From an uncultured Spirochaetia bacterium (GTDB lineage: Bacteria; Spirochaetota; UBA4802; JAGODF01), in NCBI GenBank assembly GCA_937967705.1, contig CALCJG010000260.1:1-24585 (forward strand): a DNA stretch of 24,585 bases, written 5' to 3'. This document shows, one piece after another, positions 23,229-24,585 of this stretch. Position numbers and translations under genes: made by a program. Below the pieces are notes generated by a model. The model saw only the letters and a program-made list of their open reading frames with translations. It ran no database searches and was not told the DNA's origin. How positions within the stretch are numbered: the stretch's first letter is position 1; each line of letters starts with the position of its first letter.

Positions 23229-24147
23229 ACTTCCACCATCCCTTGAGGGCCAGTTCGTCATCGCGGTTCAGGGAATAACGCCGAAAGTAGTCCCGCAGCA
23301 AAACCAGCGCATCCTCTGTGAGGATCAGGCCCGACTCACCGGGCAGGATCAGCCCGGGAAACGCCTCCAGGGCCTTTGCGGAAAGCGTATCTTCTGCCGG
23401 ATGATACCGGCTGTGGATCAGGTGAAAAAGGGGCTCAAAGACATCCAGAGCCAATGCCAGCTCCGACACGCTCGGATAGAGCACATTAAAACAGGCGGTA
23501 AACTGGTCATAGGCGAGGAACGGATAGAGCTCCAGGGAGATAGGGAAGACATCCAGGTCAATCTTCCGGTAAAGGTCACGGGTCAGTTCCCGGGAATGAA
23601 GATCGTCAAATACCGCAAAGGTGTGGAAATACTGGTCCGATTCCACATAATTGGACTCGTGAAGCCGTAGGGGCTTAAAATCCAGTGAGACCCCCGATCC
23701 GCTTATCTCCGAAACGGGGATCAGGCGGGATTTGTAATAGATCCGGCTGGTCCGGTAGGAGGGATAGTGATCCGTACTTCCCCTTTCTATAATGCTGGAG
23801 CTGTCACCCCCGAACCTCATATCCATCTTGAACAGATGCACGAATTCCAGCACCCGGCCCTTCAGGGGCAGGGCAAACTGCAGGCTGTGCAGCTCGGAGC
23901 GGGGCTTACGGGTCTCCAGAAAATGATGCCCCTCAAAGAGCTGGGGAATCCGGGGGACGAGGTCTTTGAGAATCTCCGCCCCCAGATCATATTTCAGCTC
24001 TTGAACGGGAATTCGGGGTACGACGAGTTCCTCCCCGAAAAAGATCATCTCGTTTTTTACGGCGTTGAGATAGATCCCCTCCACCGGTACCGACTGGCCC
24101 CGGGGAATCGCCTCAACAAGGGACTGTATCCTCTTAGCGGCATTCAT
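23215..24147 (-). CDS. Hypothetical protein, 310 residues
   Basis: I do not recognise this protein. It is soluble with no signal peptide. The N-terminal half is strand-rich (VEGIYLNAVKNEMIFFGEELVVPRIPV, LEFVHLFKMDMRFGG) and the C-terminal half helical with many Leu and Phe (SELALALDVFEPLFHLIHSRYHP, ILTEDALVLLRDYFRRYSL). The ATG at 24147 has only a weak upstream purine stretch. Its end overlaps the lipoprotein gene, so the pair forms a small operon. The lipoprotein may be exported while this partner stays in the cytoplasm; no functional link can be read from the sequence. Confidence 0.7.
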   Translation of the reverse strand: MNAAKRIQSLVEAIPRGQSVPVEGIYLNAVKNEMIFFGEELVVPRIPVQELKYDLGAEILKDLVPRIPQLFEGHHFLETRKPRSELHSLQFALPLKGRVLEFVHLFKMDMRFGGDSSSIIERGSTDHYPSYRTSRIYYKSRLIPVSEISGSGVSLDFKPLRLHESNYVESDQYFHTFAVFDDLHSRELTRDLYRKIDLDVFPISLELYPFLAYDQFTACFNVLYPSVSELALALDVFEPLFHLIHSRYHPAEDTLSAKALEAFPGLILPGESGLILTEDALVLLRDYFRRYSLNRDDELALKGWWKFEIS

Positions 24148-24176
24148 AGCTTAATAAGTTCGTCCTTACTACATCA

Positions 24177-24206
24177 ATAATAGGAGTTGGAAGGTCCCCG
24201 CGTCCA
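24177..24206 (-). promoter_or_regulatory. Possible promoter of the hypothetical/lipoprotein pair
   Basis: On the minus strand TGGACG (24201-24206, four of six) and TATTAT (24177-24182, five of six) are 18 bases apart. They lie about 30 bases upstream of the ATG at 24147. Confidence 0.3.
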
Positions 24207-24338
24207 GATATTTTTTTCTTTCGGCGGGTAAATGATGAGATTTACGAGGGTTCCTGGTTGGATAGGACAATTTTTCACTTGCCGGGCAGATCTGTACCAG
24301 TAATTCTTGGGGGAATAAAACAGGAGGCCGCGGCTGAC

Positions 24339-24585
24339 ATGGAAACTATGGAAGCATTACTGACAAGACGGAGCATTCGAAAATACCAGTCACGCCCGGT
24401 GAGCGAGGAGGATCTTCAAAGCATCCTTGAAGCGGCGATGTGCACCCCTTCCGCCCGCAATCAGCAGCCCTGGCATTTCGTGGTCATCCGCGACCGGGTG
24501 CTGCTGGACCGCATCCCCGAGGCGCACCCGTACTCCTCCATGATGCGGGAGGTATCCCTGGCGGTTCTGGTCTGCTGCGATCCGG
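24339..24585 (+). CDS. Nitroreductase family protein, N-terminal part
   Basis: The gene runs off the right edge; 82 residues are visible. METMEALLTRRSIRKYQSRPV, then ILEAAMCTPSARNQQPWHFVVI, is the characteristic start of the FMN-dependent nitroreductase family: the RRSxRxY phosphate-contacting segment and the SARNQQPW cofactor loop. Such enzymes reduce nitro groups, quinones or flavins with NAD(P)H. The AGGAGG at 24322-24327 lies 11 bases before the ATG at 24339, slightly long; an in-frame ATG at 24348 is possible but further away. The 191-base gap upstream holds no gene; a promoter for this gene was not convincing. Confidence 0.88.
   Translation, partial: METMEALLTRRSIRKYQSRPVSEEDLQSILEAAMCTPSARNQQPWHFVVIRDRVLLDRIPEAHPYSSMMREVSLAVLVCCDP

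Noticed and set aside
1..24585. A defence island, CRISPR array, prophage or insertion sequence
   Set aside because: No repeats with spacers, transposase, integrase, nuclease or effector signatures were seen. The DprA-like and nucleotidyltransferase proteins alone do not support such a system.

Overview
The window looks like ordinary chromosomal sequence from a Gram-negative, probably anaerobic or facultative bacterium with a GC content a little above 50% (judged by eye). It is densely coded on both strands. There are no tRNA or rRNA genes, no CRISPR array and no recognisable insertion sequence. Two or three predicted lipoproteins, a class A penicillin-binding protein, an oxygen-sensitive style redox set (Fe-S aldo/keto reductase, radical SAM enzyme, nitroreductase, MoaD-like sulfur carrier) and many signalling domains (SpoIIE phosphatase, CheY, GGDEF, PAS-HTH) would fit a spirochaete-like or deltaproteobacterium-like lineage. 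This placement is an inference at low confidence.

Layout. 1-2540 (+): a tight run of a SpoIIE-type phosphatase tail, a flippase-like membrane protein and a SPASM-type radical SAM enzyme. It meets head-on, with overlapping stop codons, an unrecognised 287-residue protein (2537-3400, -). 3671-4803 (+): a divergent DprA/Smf-like protein, then an unlisted 30-residue highly basic micro-ORF with its own promoter and inverted repeat. 4873-9343 (-): a very large exported DUF3857/transglutaminase-fold protein whose catalytic Cys and His appear replaced, a stand-alone CheY receiver and a MoaD/ThiS-like small protein ending in SGGG. 9627-14065 (+): an unrecognised exported protein closed by a clear intrinsic terminator, then a TetR regulator translationally coupled to a metallo-beta-lactamase lipoprotein, followed by an Fe-S aldo/keto reductase. 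14214-15068 (+): a sulfatase-modifying-factor-fold lipoprotein lacking the formylglycine-generating cysteines, with a good sigma-70-type promoter. 15080-20970 (-): penicillin-binding protein 1A, a diguanylate cyclase, an unknown helical protein with a palindrome-rich promoter, and a triple-PAS/LuxR-type HTH regulator with the best promoter of the window. 21206-21640 (+): a solitary minimal nucleotidyltransferase. 21664-24147 (-): a second, unrelated metallo-beta-lactamase-fold hydrolase, a small lipoprotein and an unrecognised protein. 24339-end (+): the start of a nitroreductase.

How the genes may work together. The TetR/MBL/aldo-keto reductase set looks like a locally regulated small-molecule response unit. 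The GGDEF gene and the unknown protein upstream of it probably share a transcript. The rest is a mosaic of short, independent transcription units. I do not see a defence island, a secretion system or a biosynthetic cluster. The observations most worth a second look are the apparently inactive transglutaminase domain, the micro-ORF with its regulatory region, and the palindrome cluster at 19437-19510. No gap between genes exceeds 300 bases.
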